Shown in pieces: positions 14,745 through 25,306 of a stretch of DNA of 64,000 nt. Each line of letters opens with the position of its first letter. Within the stretch, counting starts at the first letter, position 1. The notes under the pieces are model-generated. The model saw nothing but the letters and a program-made list of their open reading frames with translations. It made no database searches and had not been told where the DNA came from. Position numbers and translations under genes: made by a program. Source of the DNA: Ciona intestinalis (taxonomy: Eukaryota; Chordata; Ascidiacea; Phlebobranchia; Cionidae); contig NC_020173.2 in assembly GCF_000224145.3 (NCBI RefSeq), positions 1,163,756 to 1,227,755 of the forward strand, in the 5' to 3' direction.

Positions 14745-15854
14745 TATAAACAAAGTGTTAACATTCAGCTCGTTCCGAAACGGCTCACCTTTGCCCCAGC
14801 GAATAAACACCCGTCTACAGAAACTTTAACTGTTGCTGTTTTGCAAAATACACGTTAGGATTGCCCCTGTGCCCTTTTAAAACCACACGTTGGTTTTCCT
14901 ATGCACCTGTGTCGGAAACGGGGACACAAACTCACAGCTTGTATAAGAATCTCTCGCCTTCCCTTACACACTGTCTTTCGAAAGTGAGAAGCTGCTCTGA
15001 CGACAGTTTTCCGTCGATCCCGTTTGACGTCATGCGGTGTCTACGTCAACGGCGGCCAAGATCGAGCGTGGTTAAGTCTGATCGTTGCGTTGTATTTACC
15101 GAAGAAATTCGAACCCGTGTGGTGGCTGATCAAAACCCTTATACGGCAGTTTTCTCAGTAACGCCTTACTTGGCAGTGCAAGTGCGTGGTCGGTGTCGTA
15201 CAAACATGTTTGCATCGAATTTAAACGTCGTGTTGACGATATCACATCCGCATAACACAAAGGTATAACTTTGCCCTTCAACACAAAGTCATCTCATACG
15301 AAAACTAAAGACTCGTGCTCTAAAATCTGCACGATGTGTCACTCGCAAGGGCGCGTGCGTTCATACCGCAGACGAAAGAGCTAACTCAGTATAACTTGTG
15401 TACTATACACAGCCTAATACATCGCTCTTTATGTGCACGACAACGTACTAACAAAACATGCATTATTTCGGCAGTATGAGTATACATAAACATCTAATAC
15501 CGCAGTATTTAGGTGTCATTGAACTTTCTGGATCAGCCATATATATAAATACCTGCTGCACGTTCATGTTTCACGGATAAACATCTCGTTAAAAAACCCA
15601 CGCGTTTACAACTTGTCAATCATAGTTTTATTTTAGGTATTCGGTTCCAACCGAATGCTTGTACCCTGAGCTGCGGATTTTGAGTCGGAATCCTGCTTCG
15701 GGGTGTTTAACACGAAATGAAAACATACTGGCAGTTTTTGTTTTATTGAACAATAAAGCAAATTCATACATTATGGGTTGCATGAAATTGCTTCAGTGTA
15801 AAGCTCTATCTTATAAAGTATATCATTTGCTGTACACATTTTAAATACGAGTAT

Positions 15855-16037
15855 AGTACTGTGGGGTATGGTGGGACACCTTTAGCACATAATGTCTAAA
15901 TATCCTCATCGTGTTTTAAACGATTCCCAACGGTGTGGAAGTCGTAAGAACATGGTTTTATAAATCTTTGAATGTTCTTTGTTTACTACCAAATGGGACG
16001 AGAAAATAAAAGGTGTCCCATCTTCCCCACCCTACTA
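15855..16037 (+). mobile_element. MITE copy, forward, near full length
   Basis: It begins TAGTACTGTGGGGTATGGTG, carries the TTTAGCACATAATGTC and TCGTGTTTTAAACGATT blocks and ends TCCCATCTTCCCCACCC. It lies about 100 bases upstream of the first ZNF277-like exon, inside the presumed intron. Confidence 0.85.
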
Positions 16038-16133
16038 TACAATAATTTACGTGCATATCCTGCACAAACCAACGACTGTTTCATTTTAACTTTGTCACTT
16101 TAACATCGATTTAACTTAAGATATCTTTTACAG

Positions 16134-17652
16134 TGATTGGTCGGGTTGGAACGAGGAATCACAACATGCGGTCTGCTTCTTCTGCGATGCTGCGTTCGAC
16201 CAATCAGATAAGGTCTACGATCACATGACGGTGGGTCCTTTGTTCCACCTTTTTCATATTTTTTAATATTGCCACTGAACAGCAGTGCTTTTGTTGCTAC
16301 CGAGATGCCACGCCTTGCTTAGGAAGTTTGCGGTTTCAGAGGAAATGTTAACATTAGATGCGAAAACCACAACCGATATTTACAAAGTTTGCGATTCCCT
16401 CAAAAGGGCAAGCTCTAATCTAACCTTTCATTTTATCTATATTATTGTTACCCCTTATCAGAGTTACATACAAAGCATCATTTATAAAATATCTCGAAAT
16501 CTAAACCATAAATTATAACATTTTCTGTAAAACAATTTATTCACCAATATTTTATATGGGTTGGGTCTTAAGGCGGGGCATGCCACGAGACCCGGGATTT
16601 AGGCCACAACTTATTACATTTAACATGTTTGTGCTCGTCTCCAAACGTATCGTACAAGCACTCCTGTGCTGCGCTGTGCAGCTTCCATAATTTCGTATCT
16701 ATATTACATAATTGCGCACAAGGTAACATACGTGGTAACTCGTAAGTGGCACAAGGTGTGTAAAACAAAACACTCGTGTAATAACGACCATCGTCACCCG
16801 CTACACGAGCATAAATAGGTTTCATTCATTCATCCGCGTCATAGGAAGCTCACGACTTCGACTTCCGGACGATGCGCCAAGAGATGCAGATGAGTTTCTA
16901 TCAACAAGTAAAGATGATCAATTTTATCCGGAGGCAAGTACATCTCCAGAAGAAAGAAAGGGATTGGAGCTCAGATGACATCACTGCCTTCGTTGTCGAA
17001 AACCTCCGCAGCTCCACCAAGTGGAACCACCCGCAGTAAATAATTTCAACTTTGGCGGTTTGCTTACACAGTATAATATGCCCTTTAAACTTAGACGTCC
17101 TGCATTGGGAGTAATTTTAACAATTATTTAAATCTACGAAGGTATACGTTAATGTTTTCTCTTATATCTGGACCTTTGTTTATTGTAAATGTTCCAACAC
17201 TTATATGTACAAGCTGTTTTTGACGTTCATATTAAAATAGGCAAGGACGTGCCTACATAAACGTTAACAGAACTGTAGGTGTATTTTAAAACTAATGTGT
17301 GGTAATATAATATGTTTGCTGAATGACCTGCTTCTTAATCGTGAAGTGAACATGCGGATTCGGATATTATGTGATACCCCTTCTCAATTGTTCTTACTTT
17401 ATATACAATATAACCTGACAAAACTTTAACTCCGAGTTAAAAATACCACCATATTCAAAAATTTAAAATCTGTGCAGATATTACTTTCCTACCTACGAAA
17501 ACGACTCCCTGCTTTGCCAATTGGAGGACAAAGATGGTTTATTTGAGCCAGAAGACACATTCGTGATCAGTGAGGACGGAATCGACTGCCGATCAATTGT
17601 GAATAACAGCATTTTAACTGATTTGGTGGTAGGTGGCTACTTTGATGTGTAA
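16134..17652 (+). CDS. ZNF277: ZNF277-like zinc finger protein, last three coding exons (5' part not found)
   Basis: The exons are 16134-16230, 16845-17035 and 17478-17652 (stop TAA at 17650), with frame-consistent GT-AG junctions. Exon one encodes DWSGWNEES followed by a C2H2 finger (VCFFCDAAF, then HMT with the next H supplied by EAHDFDF of exon two). Exon two carries FYQQVKMINFIRRQVH and exon three YYFPTYENDSLLC. All match, in order, the C-terminal half of vertebrate ZNF277 as I know it. ZNF277 is a conserved nuclear C2H2 protein reported to work with Polycomb PRC1 and to bind uS5/RPS2. The finger that follows RRQVH in vertebrates has lost its cysteines here; only a residual ENLRSSTKWNH stretch is left. 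The earlier fingers were not found, so this is a partial gene. The acceptor of exon two sits at the edge of a SINE tail. Confidence 0.8.
16719..16840 (+). mobile_element. SINE tail fragment in ZNF277-like intron
   Basis: The text GGTAACATACGTGGTAACTC, then GTGGCACAAGGTGT, TAATAACGACCATCGTC and TTCATTCATTCAT, parallels the 3' half of the full SINE at 51651-51925 (GTAACATACATGGTTACTC, CTGGCACGAGGTGT, GGTAACGACTG, ATTCATTCAAT). It ends only a few bases before the acceptor of the exon at 16845. Confidence 0.6.
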
Positions 17653-19467
17653 GAATATGAAGCCCAGCTGACAGAAACAAAAACTGCGTCTCTCTATATG
17701 CAATTATGTTCGTTTGAAACTTTGTTTTGCCATGAGCTGAAATCCTGTTTACCTTTAAAAACAGCAACTTTTTCCGGCAACTGCCTTACGTTTTTATGTC
17801 GCCCGTTGCGAACTCCTACTTTACCAGTATTAACCTGCTTTAACTTGCTTTTTCACCCGGGTGGTTTCTGCCGTTGCTAACATTTTCTTAATCGTGGTGG
17901 TTAGGTACAGCAATGCTTTAAGTCGGTTGTGCTTTAATTCTTTCAATGTGTTTAACGGTTCCACTCTGTTTTATATGACTCGCAAACTTGATTAAAACTT
18001 CGCATTTCAATGTACCGAAAAAAGATGGACAGTTCCACATATTTTTGCCCAGGAATTTAAAATAATAGGCATACTTGAGATACTTTATTTATTGAAACAC
18101 GTGCACCAAAGATCTGGAATTTATTTCCGAATGAACTAAAATCGGCTTATTTGAACACGCTTACAAGTTACCCGATGTATACCTGATTGAAATCGTGATA
18201 TGTTATACCGTGAGAAAAGTAATTGTGCCACCGCCAGTGCAAAGCAGTATAGTCCCAAGTCATGCTGCATCGAAGCCAAGCTACTGGGTAGATTCTAGCT
18301 CCCCGCGTGTCGTGACACCAGTGTTGTTTTATATTATATATATCGTAATTTTGTTTATCCAGCCGCCCACTCAAAACAGAAGTAAGCTAAATTTATACAG
18401 CGTAGGAAAGTACGGCAACGTGACGCTCGAAAAGCTTGCAATCGCACCTTCCACACCTTAATGTTGTGTCAGTTTTTTCAAGCACGATGATTGCTTACAG
18501 CAGGGACGTTGTTTAGAGTTCGTGTATGGTACCTTGTTTTCCTATCCACATGCGCAGCAACCGTATTCTCACGAACTTGACGCCTGGAGCAAAGTCCGCC
18601 TCACAATTAACTAAGATGTGAACAGTTTGATCAGTATCTGCATAGCTGTATTTCATCAGTGTTCAATGTATATATACGTAGTTATAAACAGGTTTTTACA
18701 TTTTAAGGTTTAGCAATGGTGGGAATGTATGAAAGCCATATAAACAATACGCTTGATCTGGGTATAGTAATAACAACCAGGTGCGCTTATAAGTTGCTCA
18801 AACGTCAGCAAAGTCGGTCACACCTAGTATGGAACCGGTTATTAGGAAAATATTTCACAAAAATATAACGGGCACGCCCGAAGAAAACGTAAACATGCAT
18901 TTTTATTTTCGTTGCAAATGTTTAAACGTGATGTAAGGATAAAATTTTATCGGTTTTTGGACGGTTTATAAACGAGGTGCGGGAGCATAGTTTTCACAAC
19001 GAGTAAATGCAAGTCTTTTTAACGCAATATTTTCAACCGTGAAATGATAGTTTTGTTTAAGAGTTTTGTTAAGATTAATTATTTAATCGCGCCTTACCGA
19101 TCTTGAAATGTGGCCAACAGTAGCACTTTAAAGCTGATTAAGAAATGTAATAAGTACTATGTAGTGTAAACTCTAAGACTTTGACATTAACATTCTACTA
19201 GTGTCTGAATTAAGGCGTGTGCATGTTCCGCCATAGCATTTTAACATTGTGTCTTTAAGTTTTTACACACCAAGTTTGATCCGCAGCACGCCTTTCTTAA
19301 ATTAGATGTCTTAGCCGTGATTCGAAGTCACGTTTAGCAGCAATGTTCGGTTATAAACATTATGTGATAGCCGAAAGCGATTCTTGAGAATATTAATTCA
19401 TGTGCTGATCTAACATTCCAATTATTTCTAACAGTTTGGCTCGCGAGGTTAGACTTGTATAGATTAG
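17653..19467. other. Intergenic region between ZNF277-like gene and receptor cluster
   Basis: No gene is seen. The only recognisable item is a 31-base relic of a receptor gene at 17902-17932. The rest is AT-rich with short open frames on both strands that look like chance. Confidence 0.5.
17902..17932 (+). pseudogene. Short relic of a receptor-cluster gene
   Basis: This matches 19767-19797, inside the first intracellular loop to helix 2 of the receptor gene at 19468-20571, at 29 of 31 positions (the first 19 bases, TAGGTACAGCAATGCTTTA, are identical). Flanking sequence shows no further similarity. It is probably debris of a lost tandem copy or a micro-transfer from the neighbour. Confidence 0.5.
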
Positions 19468-20571
19468 ATGGCGAATGTTAATGAAATTCAGGTTCTTAAC
19501 AATGAGAGTTTTCGTGCCGAAGACATCTTTACAACATGGATGCCAGGATCAACCACTGGAAACTCAACAGAAATGCCGAGTAACGGTGACGACCGTATTC
19601 CTGCAAAATGGATAGCATTTTCTACATTGTCAATCTTTGTTCTTATGGTTTCAATATACTTCGTTGTGAGTTTGTGCACGTATCTATGCGTGTTGGAAAG
19701 GCGAAGATCAGTAAGCCGAAAGAGCTCGTCAGGAAATGGCTCCTCAACCCGCCATCCAAGGTTAACTAGGTACAGCAATGCTTTACGCCGGTTGTGCGTA
19801 GGTGTTGCTATCATAGTGCTTTGTACTGCCGCCTGCGGCTTAGCTGGACTTCTGGTCTACAGTCTCAACTTCGACTTACAATACTGCGAAAACTTCGCCA
19901 AAGCTCATCACGCGCTTAGATCAACTACGGAGATTTTATTGAACTCAATTCTTTGGTTGAGACAGAAGATTTTTTACCTTCACCCTGCTATGCGTCATCT
20001 TACGTCACCATTCACGACTCTAATAAGCTGGGCGTTCTACATCATCATGATCATTTCAACAGCGCTTTCGTTCGTGACGTTTTTAGTCGGTTACAAAGCA
20101 ACGGACGGAGTTGACATGACGTGTATGGTGGAAAAGAACGAACTGATCAAATTAATTCCAAACCATGTCGTCCTTGCAGTGACCATAACTCTCCTGGTTA
20201 CTTACCGTGTCTTATTCCTAGGCTTGCTCATCTACCCGCTTATTAAGCACAGTCGGCAAGTTAGGTCGTCCAGCCTCGGAAAGAAACACGCTGTAGATCT
20301 AATGAGCCTTATAAAACGAGTGCTGGTAGCAGACTGCTTATGCATCAGTATCTTCATAACGGTATCAGTGCTCACGAGCGCGCTGTACAAGGAATCAGTT
20401 TTCCTTCTCATCGTGATTTGGGAGGGTGAACTTGTACTTGGATTCATATTCGTGATGTTGTCTTTCGTTGATTGGCGCCGTAGACTCTTCCCTTTCTGTA
20501 ATATGAAACAGAAGCGACAATCTTCTTCGCAAAGATCAACCCGTACTACAATATGGAGTACGAGCAGTTAA
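19468..20571 (+). CDS. Intronless orphan seven-transmembrane receptor-like protein, cluster member 1 (367 aa)
   Basis: I do not recognise a named family. The protein has seven hydrophobic helices at about residues 48-76, 108-133, 148-168, 184-208, 233-258, 286-308 and 312-334. The short N-terminus has N-glycosylation sequons (NNES, GNST) and the first loop is very basic (ERRRSVSRK), so the orientation is N-out, C-in. Cys140 just before helix 3 and Cys219 in extracellular loop 2 sit where class A GPCRs make their disulfide. WLRQK (163-167) closes helix 3 in the place of DRY, LIKRV opens helix 6, and DWRRRLFPF (335-343) follows helix 7. The same marks occur in the three neighbouring genes. The start ATG gives a length like the neighbours. 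Role inferred: a ligand-sensing surface receptor. Alternatives are a non-GPCR 7TM protein such as a gustatory-type channel. Confidence 0.8.
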   Translation: MANVNEIQVLNNESFRAEDIFTTWMPGSTTGNSTEMPSNGDDRIPAKWIAFSTLSIFVLMVSIYFVVSLCTYLCVLERRRSVSRKSSSGNGSSTRHPRLTRYSNALRRLCVGVAIIVLCTAACGLAGLLVYSLNFDLQYCENFAKAHHALRSTTEILLNSILWLRQKIFYLHPAMRHLTSPFTTLISWAFYIIMIISTALSFVTFLVGYKATDGVDMTCMVEKNELIKLIPNHVVLAVTITLLVTYRVLFLGLLIYPLIKHSRQVRSSSLGKKHAVDLMSLIKRVLVADCLCISIFITVSVLTSALYKESVFLLIVIWEGELVLGFIFVMLSFVDWRRRLFPFCNMKQKRQSSSQRSTRTTIWSTSS

Positions 20572-21617
20572 ATGTAAAGCTGTAACAACTCGCAATGTTT
20601 GCTTTGTTTGCTTAATAGTAATACTGTGTTTCAAAAAGTGATATTTACTTGTATTTCTTGCGCCACATTGACCTATATAAACTACATTTCTAAACTTTAT
20701 CACTAATATTTAATTTGTTGGAACTATATGTAGATACTTTTGTTAAAAAGTGGTTATATTTCTTTTTTTTCGCCTATACATTCTTATACTTACATTATAT
20801 CACTGGGTAAATCCTATTCCATAACAGAATTCTGTAAACGATGGTTTCACAAGTTTTTTTTCCAGTTTTTATTTGAACTTTTCTTTTTTTGCAACAAAGG
20901 TGAATATTCTATATATTTTTAGACACTTTATTGCGGTGTTGCCTTTCGTTCCAGCGGATGTGTTAAATCTCACACATAAAAAATACAATAAACGAAAATG
21001 TAAAAGAAAGTGCTTACTGTATAGTAGGGTGAGGGGAAAATGGGACACCCTAATTCTTATTTTGTTTATTAGTACCATTCGATTGTAAACAAATTAACCC
21101 TCAAAGAATTATAAAACTGTATTTTCGCGACTCCCACACACCTTTGTTAGTTGTTGAAAACAAGATCAGGGTGTTTGGATATTATGTGTTAACGGTGTCC
21201 CATATTACCCCTTAGTACTATATGCCACACATGTAAGAAGTCTAATAAAATAAACACGAACGCTAACACAGTATAACCATTGTTCTTGGTGTATATTTTT
21301 CTATGCTGGCGAAGTTGTGGCTGTTGTTTATTTACACAACCATATCACACAACTCAACTCGAAATGTGTCATTAAACGAACATATATTTTATTACATAAC
21401 GGCGCAAAAAAAATCACGAATTGGTCACATCCTGATATTAGTCACTAAACGTAAGTTTAAAAACACACACACAAATAGCTGCAATCTATAACGTACCACA
21501 GTAGTCATGCCTTGTGCTCTTGTTGTTCATCTTTTAAGTTATACAAATCACAGTAAGGAATACTTAAAGCCGCCACACCCATTTAACTTTCGACAACATT
21601 AAAAACCTTAACGCCGC
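20572..21617. other. Intergenic region between receptor genes 1 and 2 (tail-to-tail)
   Basis: AT-rich sequence holding one reverse MITE copy (21023-21220). No other gene or RNA is seen. Both flanking genes end here. Confidence 0.6.
21023..21220 (-). mobile_element. MITE copy, reverse, near full length
   Basis: It starts AGTAGGGTGAGGGGAAAATG and ends GTGTCCCATATTACCCCTTAG, with the internal TTGTAAACAAATTAACC, GATCAGG and TATTATGTGTTAACG blocks. The termini have drifted at a few positions. Confidence 0.8.
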
Positions 21618-22646
21618 TCAGCCGTTGGACGAGCTGCTTTCTGTTGCCAGCGTTTGATTTAAAGATCTTATTGGCCTGTCGTTCATTTGAAACTTTCGCC
21701 TCACGGTTCCAGTGACAGTTCTTGAACGTACAAGAAACGGTAAGAGTCTTGCTTTCCAATCTCGAAAGGAAAACACGATACAGATAATGGATATTGTGTG
21801 GTCCAGGTTGTAAATTACCTGTCGCAATGGACTGTAGGTATCAGTTAAGAATAGCGCACCAGAGAGGGTGCAGAACAAATCGACGACAGTCGCTACTGTA
21901 GAAGTAGCAATAACTCTTTTCATTAGCTTAATGTGTTTTTGTTTAATGCTGGCTGTGGGTGACTGGTGTATGCACATTGGGTAGACCAGCAGAAAAAGGA
22001 GTATAACTTGAAAAGCAACGAGAAATGCCATGTACGTTAGGCCTGCAGCCATTCCCATAGCTTCGTTTGTCCAGTACAGTTTGCATCCAACCGCTGTACC
22101 TTCAAAGAATCGACTGCTCAAGTGTATTGTGAGAACTGTGCCGCCACACGTCATAATAAGACCTAGCACGCACATGCTTAAAAATCGTATGAACTTGTTT
22201 GCCAATGCCGATATTGCGGATATTCTGTAAAGTGCTCGCTGTCTAAGCCATAAAATCAGGTACACGGAGACTAGGATAATCCCCGACAAGATGGTCGCCG
22301 TTTTTCGAAGTCCGGTACAAGTCGCCGTTGATAGGTCCCAGTGCGCTAGCTCGGGGTATGTCGTCAATACCCGTACCAGTGTAAAGACACAACCCGCGAA
22401 ACCAAAACGCCTCATAAGGTCTGCGACTCGGTCGCGTATAAGAAGCGACCTTTGACAGTTAAATGTAGAGTTTTGCATCTTTACTCTGTACTCGTAAACC
22501 GACAAAACTGCGATGAAGTACATCATAATCAGAAGCATTGCTGTATTAAAAACAATGCAAACAATTCTTTGTCCGGTGTATAACTCCATAATGAAGCTCT
22601 CATTCAACATTGTCAAATTGTCCATCTTCGTTTTAAATCCCAGCAT
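21618..22646 (-). CDS. Intronless orphan seven-transmembrane receptor-like protein, cluster member 2 (342 aa)
   Basis: Same family as the gene at 19468-20571. The N-terminus has sequons (DNLT, LNES) and the shared YTGQR block before helix 1. Seven helices follow; Cys110 before helix 3 and Cys188 in loop 2 form the presumed disulfide. WLRQR is at 133-137, LMKRV before helix 6 and DWKARLLPF at 296-304. A second ATG at codon 8 (MDNLTMLNES) could be the true start, since the first seven residues have no counterpart in the neighbours. The C-tail is basic then serine-rich (ATESSSSNG). It is convergent with member 1 and co-oriented with member 3, so the cluster has had inversions. No function is known to me; a membrane receptor is inferred from topology. 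Confidence 0.8.
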   Translation of the reverse strand: MLGFKTKMDNLTMLNESFIMELYTGQRIVCIVFNTAMLLIMMYFIAVLSVYEYRVKMQNSTFNCQRSLLIRDRVADLMRRFGFAGCVFTLVRVLTTYPELAHWDLSTATCTGLRKTATILSGIILVSVYLILWLRQRALYRISAISALANKFIRFLSMCVLGLIMTCGGTVLTIHLSSRFFEGTAVGCKLYWTNEAMGMAAGLTYMAFLVAFQVILLFLLVYPMCIHQSPTASIKQKHIKLMKRVIATSTVATVVDLFCTLSGALFLTDTYSPLRQVIYNLDHTISIICIVFSFRDWKARLLPFLVRSRTVTGTVRRKFQMNDRPIRSLNQTLATESSSSNG

Positions 22647-23182
22647 ATTCTATAGCAGAACTTTATATGGCTTAACTCTGCTTAAAAGTATGCTGTAAAT
22701 GAAAATCCCACTGTCCCATAAACATTATTAAGTCTACTTTTATTTTGTTTTTCGAGACATGACTGACTCTATCAACCTTTTAGGTGCTATTTTAGTCAAC
22801 AAAAATACCCAGAAAAGTGTAGCCGTTTATGTTATATCGGCTATAGTTAGCTGATACACCGCATGTGTGTCTCGTATTTTTTCGTGCATAGTCTCATGTC
22901 CGATATTAAAAGAACAAATGGACAACGGAAATTCAGTGTGCTCATACCCGCTTGCTAAACACGGTTTAGTTTTTACTAAATGTTGTATGATGAGCTGAGT
23001 GTTCGGTTCACAGTGACTAATTCACACGTAAAAATGTAAACAATATTGCGTCATAATCATAAAGGACAGGGTGCAGAGGCAATACTGTTGCAATCCCAGT
23101 TACATTAACTAAACTTTGACCAGCGTTTTCCTATTTTATTATTCAAGCTGTTGTAAAGCTGTACAATGCCAATATTTTCGTA

Positions 23183-23370
23183 CAGTACTGTGGGAAAAGA
23201 TATGACAACCTTAGCACATAATATCCAAACATCCTGATCAAGTTTTAAACAATTAACAACGGTCTATGGGAGTCGTAAGGATACAATTTTAAAATTCTTT
23301 GAATGTTTTTGTTTACTACCAAATGTGACGGAAATATAGAACTAAAGGTGCACCATCTTTCCAACCCTTA
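23183..23370 (+). mobile_element. MITE copy, forward, decayed
   Basis: The blocks TTAGCACATAATATCCAAA, AACAATTAACAACGGTCTAT and TTGTTTACTACCAAATGTG are intact, but the ends (CAGTACTGTGGGAAAAGATA and CACCATCTTTCCAACCC) have drifted, so this is an older copy. Confidence 0.75.
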
Positions 23371-23381
23371 GCACGCTTGTA

Positions 23382-23580
23382 ACATAGCGGTTACGGGTTC
23401 AAGGATCGTCGCAGTAACAATTGTGGGCGTATGTATTTGGGGGCAGCCTCTTATTAAGATTAATTATTAAGAACAATGTTAACCAATGGGTTGTCCAAAC
23501 TGCCAGCCTTGAACAAAAATAAATAAATAATGAACACCCTCAAATTTAAATAAATAGTAACTCGTAAGCGGACGCGAGAT
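23382..23580 (+). mobile_element. tRNA-derived SINE copy, forward, decayed
   Basis: The promoter-like GGTTCAAGGATCG (box B) is followed by TTGTGGGCGTATGT, CAATGGGTTGTCCAA and TAACTCGTAAG, in the order seen in the full copy at 51651-51925. Confidence 0.55.
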
Positions 23581-24280
23581 CTATAAACAGAACAGCAGTC
23601 TTATACCAAAATCTGGACTCTTTATGTTATAAGGACTATCTTTGCTCTTGCAAGCGTGGAAAAATAAGTTACATTATCATTCATAACCGTAATATACTAA
23701 CCTTGACCTAAATTAATGTTCACGGAAAATTATTTGTTAATCGGTTAAAACTTACCAACCTAACAAAACTCAAGATATAAAATCTTAAACTATCAACTCA
23801 ATTACCTTATGTCATTTCTCTTTTATAACCCGTTATATTTAAAGTCTGGTGATTCACTTGTTCTATATACCACCTATGCAATCATGGCACGACATCTGAC
23901 TGCGCAGTCATTATATACTTATGTAACTTTAATTTATTTGACTCATATATAAACAGAAACACCAACGAAAAAAGTAACTAATGAACGGTAATTAGGTGGA
24001 GCTTCATAGAGCGTTGGCTCCTAGATCAGTAAAGAAAAAATTAACTGAAATCTAATCGTGTAGCTGTAGCCTATGTGTCAAAATGTCAAGTCGTGATAAT
24101 GCGCATCTGTTACCTAACAAAAGCAAAAAAGAAAAAACGCAATCGTTGCTCAAATATTTTTCTTTATGTGTCCTTCCTGTTGAGGTTATTTACGGTTTAG
24201 GAAGCGCTGACATAAAAGGTTCATGTCGAAACGTTGTGTATTTACAGACTGTGTATCTGTATATAGTTCATCAAATAGTG

Positions 24281-25306
24281 CTAGGATATTGTTGCAATGT
24301 TCGTGTTCTCTGAAGTGTGGTCGCTTGCCCCTTCCAGCCTCCGGATTGTTCCAACCACTTTATCAGGTGTCACAAGGAAAGGGAACAAACGGTCCCTCCA
24401 GTCGTTAAAAGATACAATAACGCAAGTCAATGAAATCAGCATGTCAAAGTCGTAAACCAAATGTCTTAAAACACCGTATTTTTTCTTTAATAAAAATACG
24501 GATATTCCTCCGCAGATTATGTCAGTGGCAATTGCCATAACTGCGGCAATGGTCACGCGTTTAATGAGGACCATTTCTTTGCTTGGTCCTGTTTTTGTGG
24601 AAGCCATTCCGGTTTGTCTGATTGCTTTTAAGTGTTGCAGAATTGGGTTAACCAGCAATCCTAGGAGTATGATTTGAAACAAAAGTGTGGAAATAAACAG
24701 AACAAGGCCGGGTATGAGCGTCCAAATACTGCTCCACTCAACTACACAGCCCCTTAAAGAGCTCATGTAGGCTCTCGTAGACAAGTAGAGGCCTATGGTA
24801 CAAATATTAGTAACTGCCATAATTATAACGACGAAGAAACTCATGCTGCGCACGAAAGGGTTGCTAAGTTGTGCCAGAGCCGCCATTTTATAAAAACCGC
24901 GCTGACGTACCCATAGTACAAGGTAAATACAAGTGACTACCAACGAATGCACTACGGATTTGAATTTTCTTATATGTAGACAAACATCGTGAGAAATTTC
25001 ACCGTACCTTATCTCAACAAACTCTGTGGTAATTCGAATTATAAGCAACAAAGAGGCTGCTAGGCATAACCTTCTCATCCAATCTGCCGCACTGTCTTTT
25101 GTAACTTGCTGGCTCCTTCTCCTGCTGCGTTGTATCGTACCAATAGAGGCATTTTTCTTATACACGTATACTTCAAACACGCAAAGCATAGAAGAAACGT
25201 AGACACTCCAAATCATCGCGAAACTTCCGATCACAATAGCCGCAACTCGCTGTCCTTCATATGTCACCAAAACAGTTTGATTTCCTGGAATTGTCGCGTT
25301 TTCCAT
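24281..25306 (-). CDS. Intronless orphan seven-transmembrane receptor-like protein, cluster member 3 (341 aa)
   Basis: Closest to the broken gene at 25989-27051, with which it shares long identical stretches (FVRSMSFFVVIIMAVTNIC and VVHSLVVTCIYLVLW). The N-terminus has sequons ENAT and GNQT and the YEGQR block. The first loop is strongly basic (QRSRRRSQQ). Cys109 before helix 3 pairs with Cys187 (RGCVVEWSS) in loop 2. WVRQR is at 132-136, LIKRV at 247-251 and DWRDRLFPF at 302-310. The last residues, TNIATIS, recur in the broken copy (TSIATIS), which points to a conserved tail. It is head-to-head with the broken copy, about 680 bases apart, so the two may have shared a promoter region. Receptor function is inferred from topology only. 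Confidence 0.8.
   Translation of the reverse strand: MENATIPGNQTVLVTYEGQRVAAIVIGSFAMIWSVYVSSMLCVFEVYVYKKNASIGTIQRSRRRSQQVTKDSAADWMRRLCLAASLLLIIRITTEFVEIRYGEISHDVCLHIRKFKSVVHSLVVTCIYLVLWVRQRGFYKMAALAQLSNPFVRSMSFFVVIIMAVTNICTIGLYLSTRAYMSSLRGCVVEWSSIWTLIPGLVLFISTLLFQIILLGLLVNPILQHLKAIRQTGMASTKTGPSKEMVLIKRVTIAAVMAIATDIICGGISVFLLKKKYGVLRHLVYDFDMLISLTCVIVSFNDWRDRLFPFLVTPDKVVGTIRRLEGASDHTSENTNIATIS

Larger units (their letters stand above)
13011..16133. other. Intergenic or intronic DNA upstream of the ZNF277-like exons
   Basis: I found no exon matching the missing N-terminal half of ZNF277. Open frames such as 14861-15268 (135 codons) look like chance. Ambiguous bases at 14046 and 14050-14053 mark an assembly defect. 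Two MITE copies lie inside (14553-14744 and 15855-16037). Confidence 0.4.
22647..24280. other. Intergenic region between receptor genes 2 and 3
   Basis: It contains a decayed forward MITE (23183-23370) and next to it a decayed SINE (23382-23580). Short open frames such as 24083-24313 look like chance. No gene is seen. Confidence 0.5.

Noticed and set aside
14861..15268. 135-codon open frame, one of the longest in the left third
   Set aside because: It has no recognisable domain, the composition resembles the neighbouring CpG-rich non-coding DNA, and an overlapping frame is open on the other strand.
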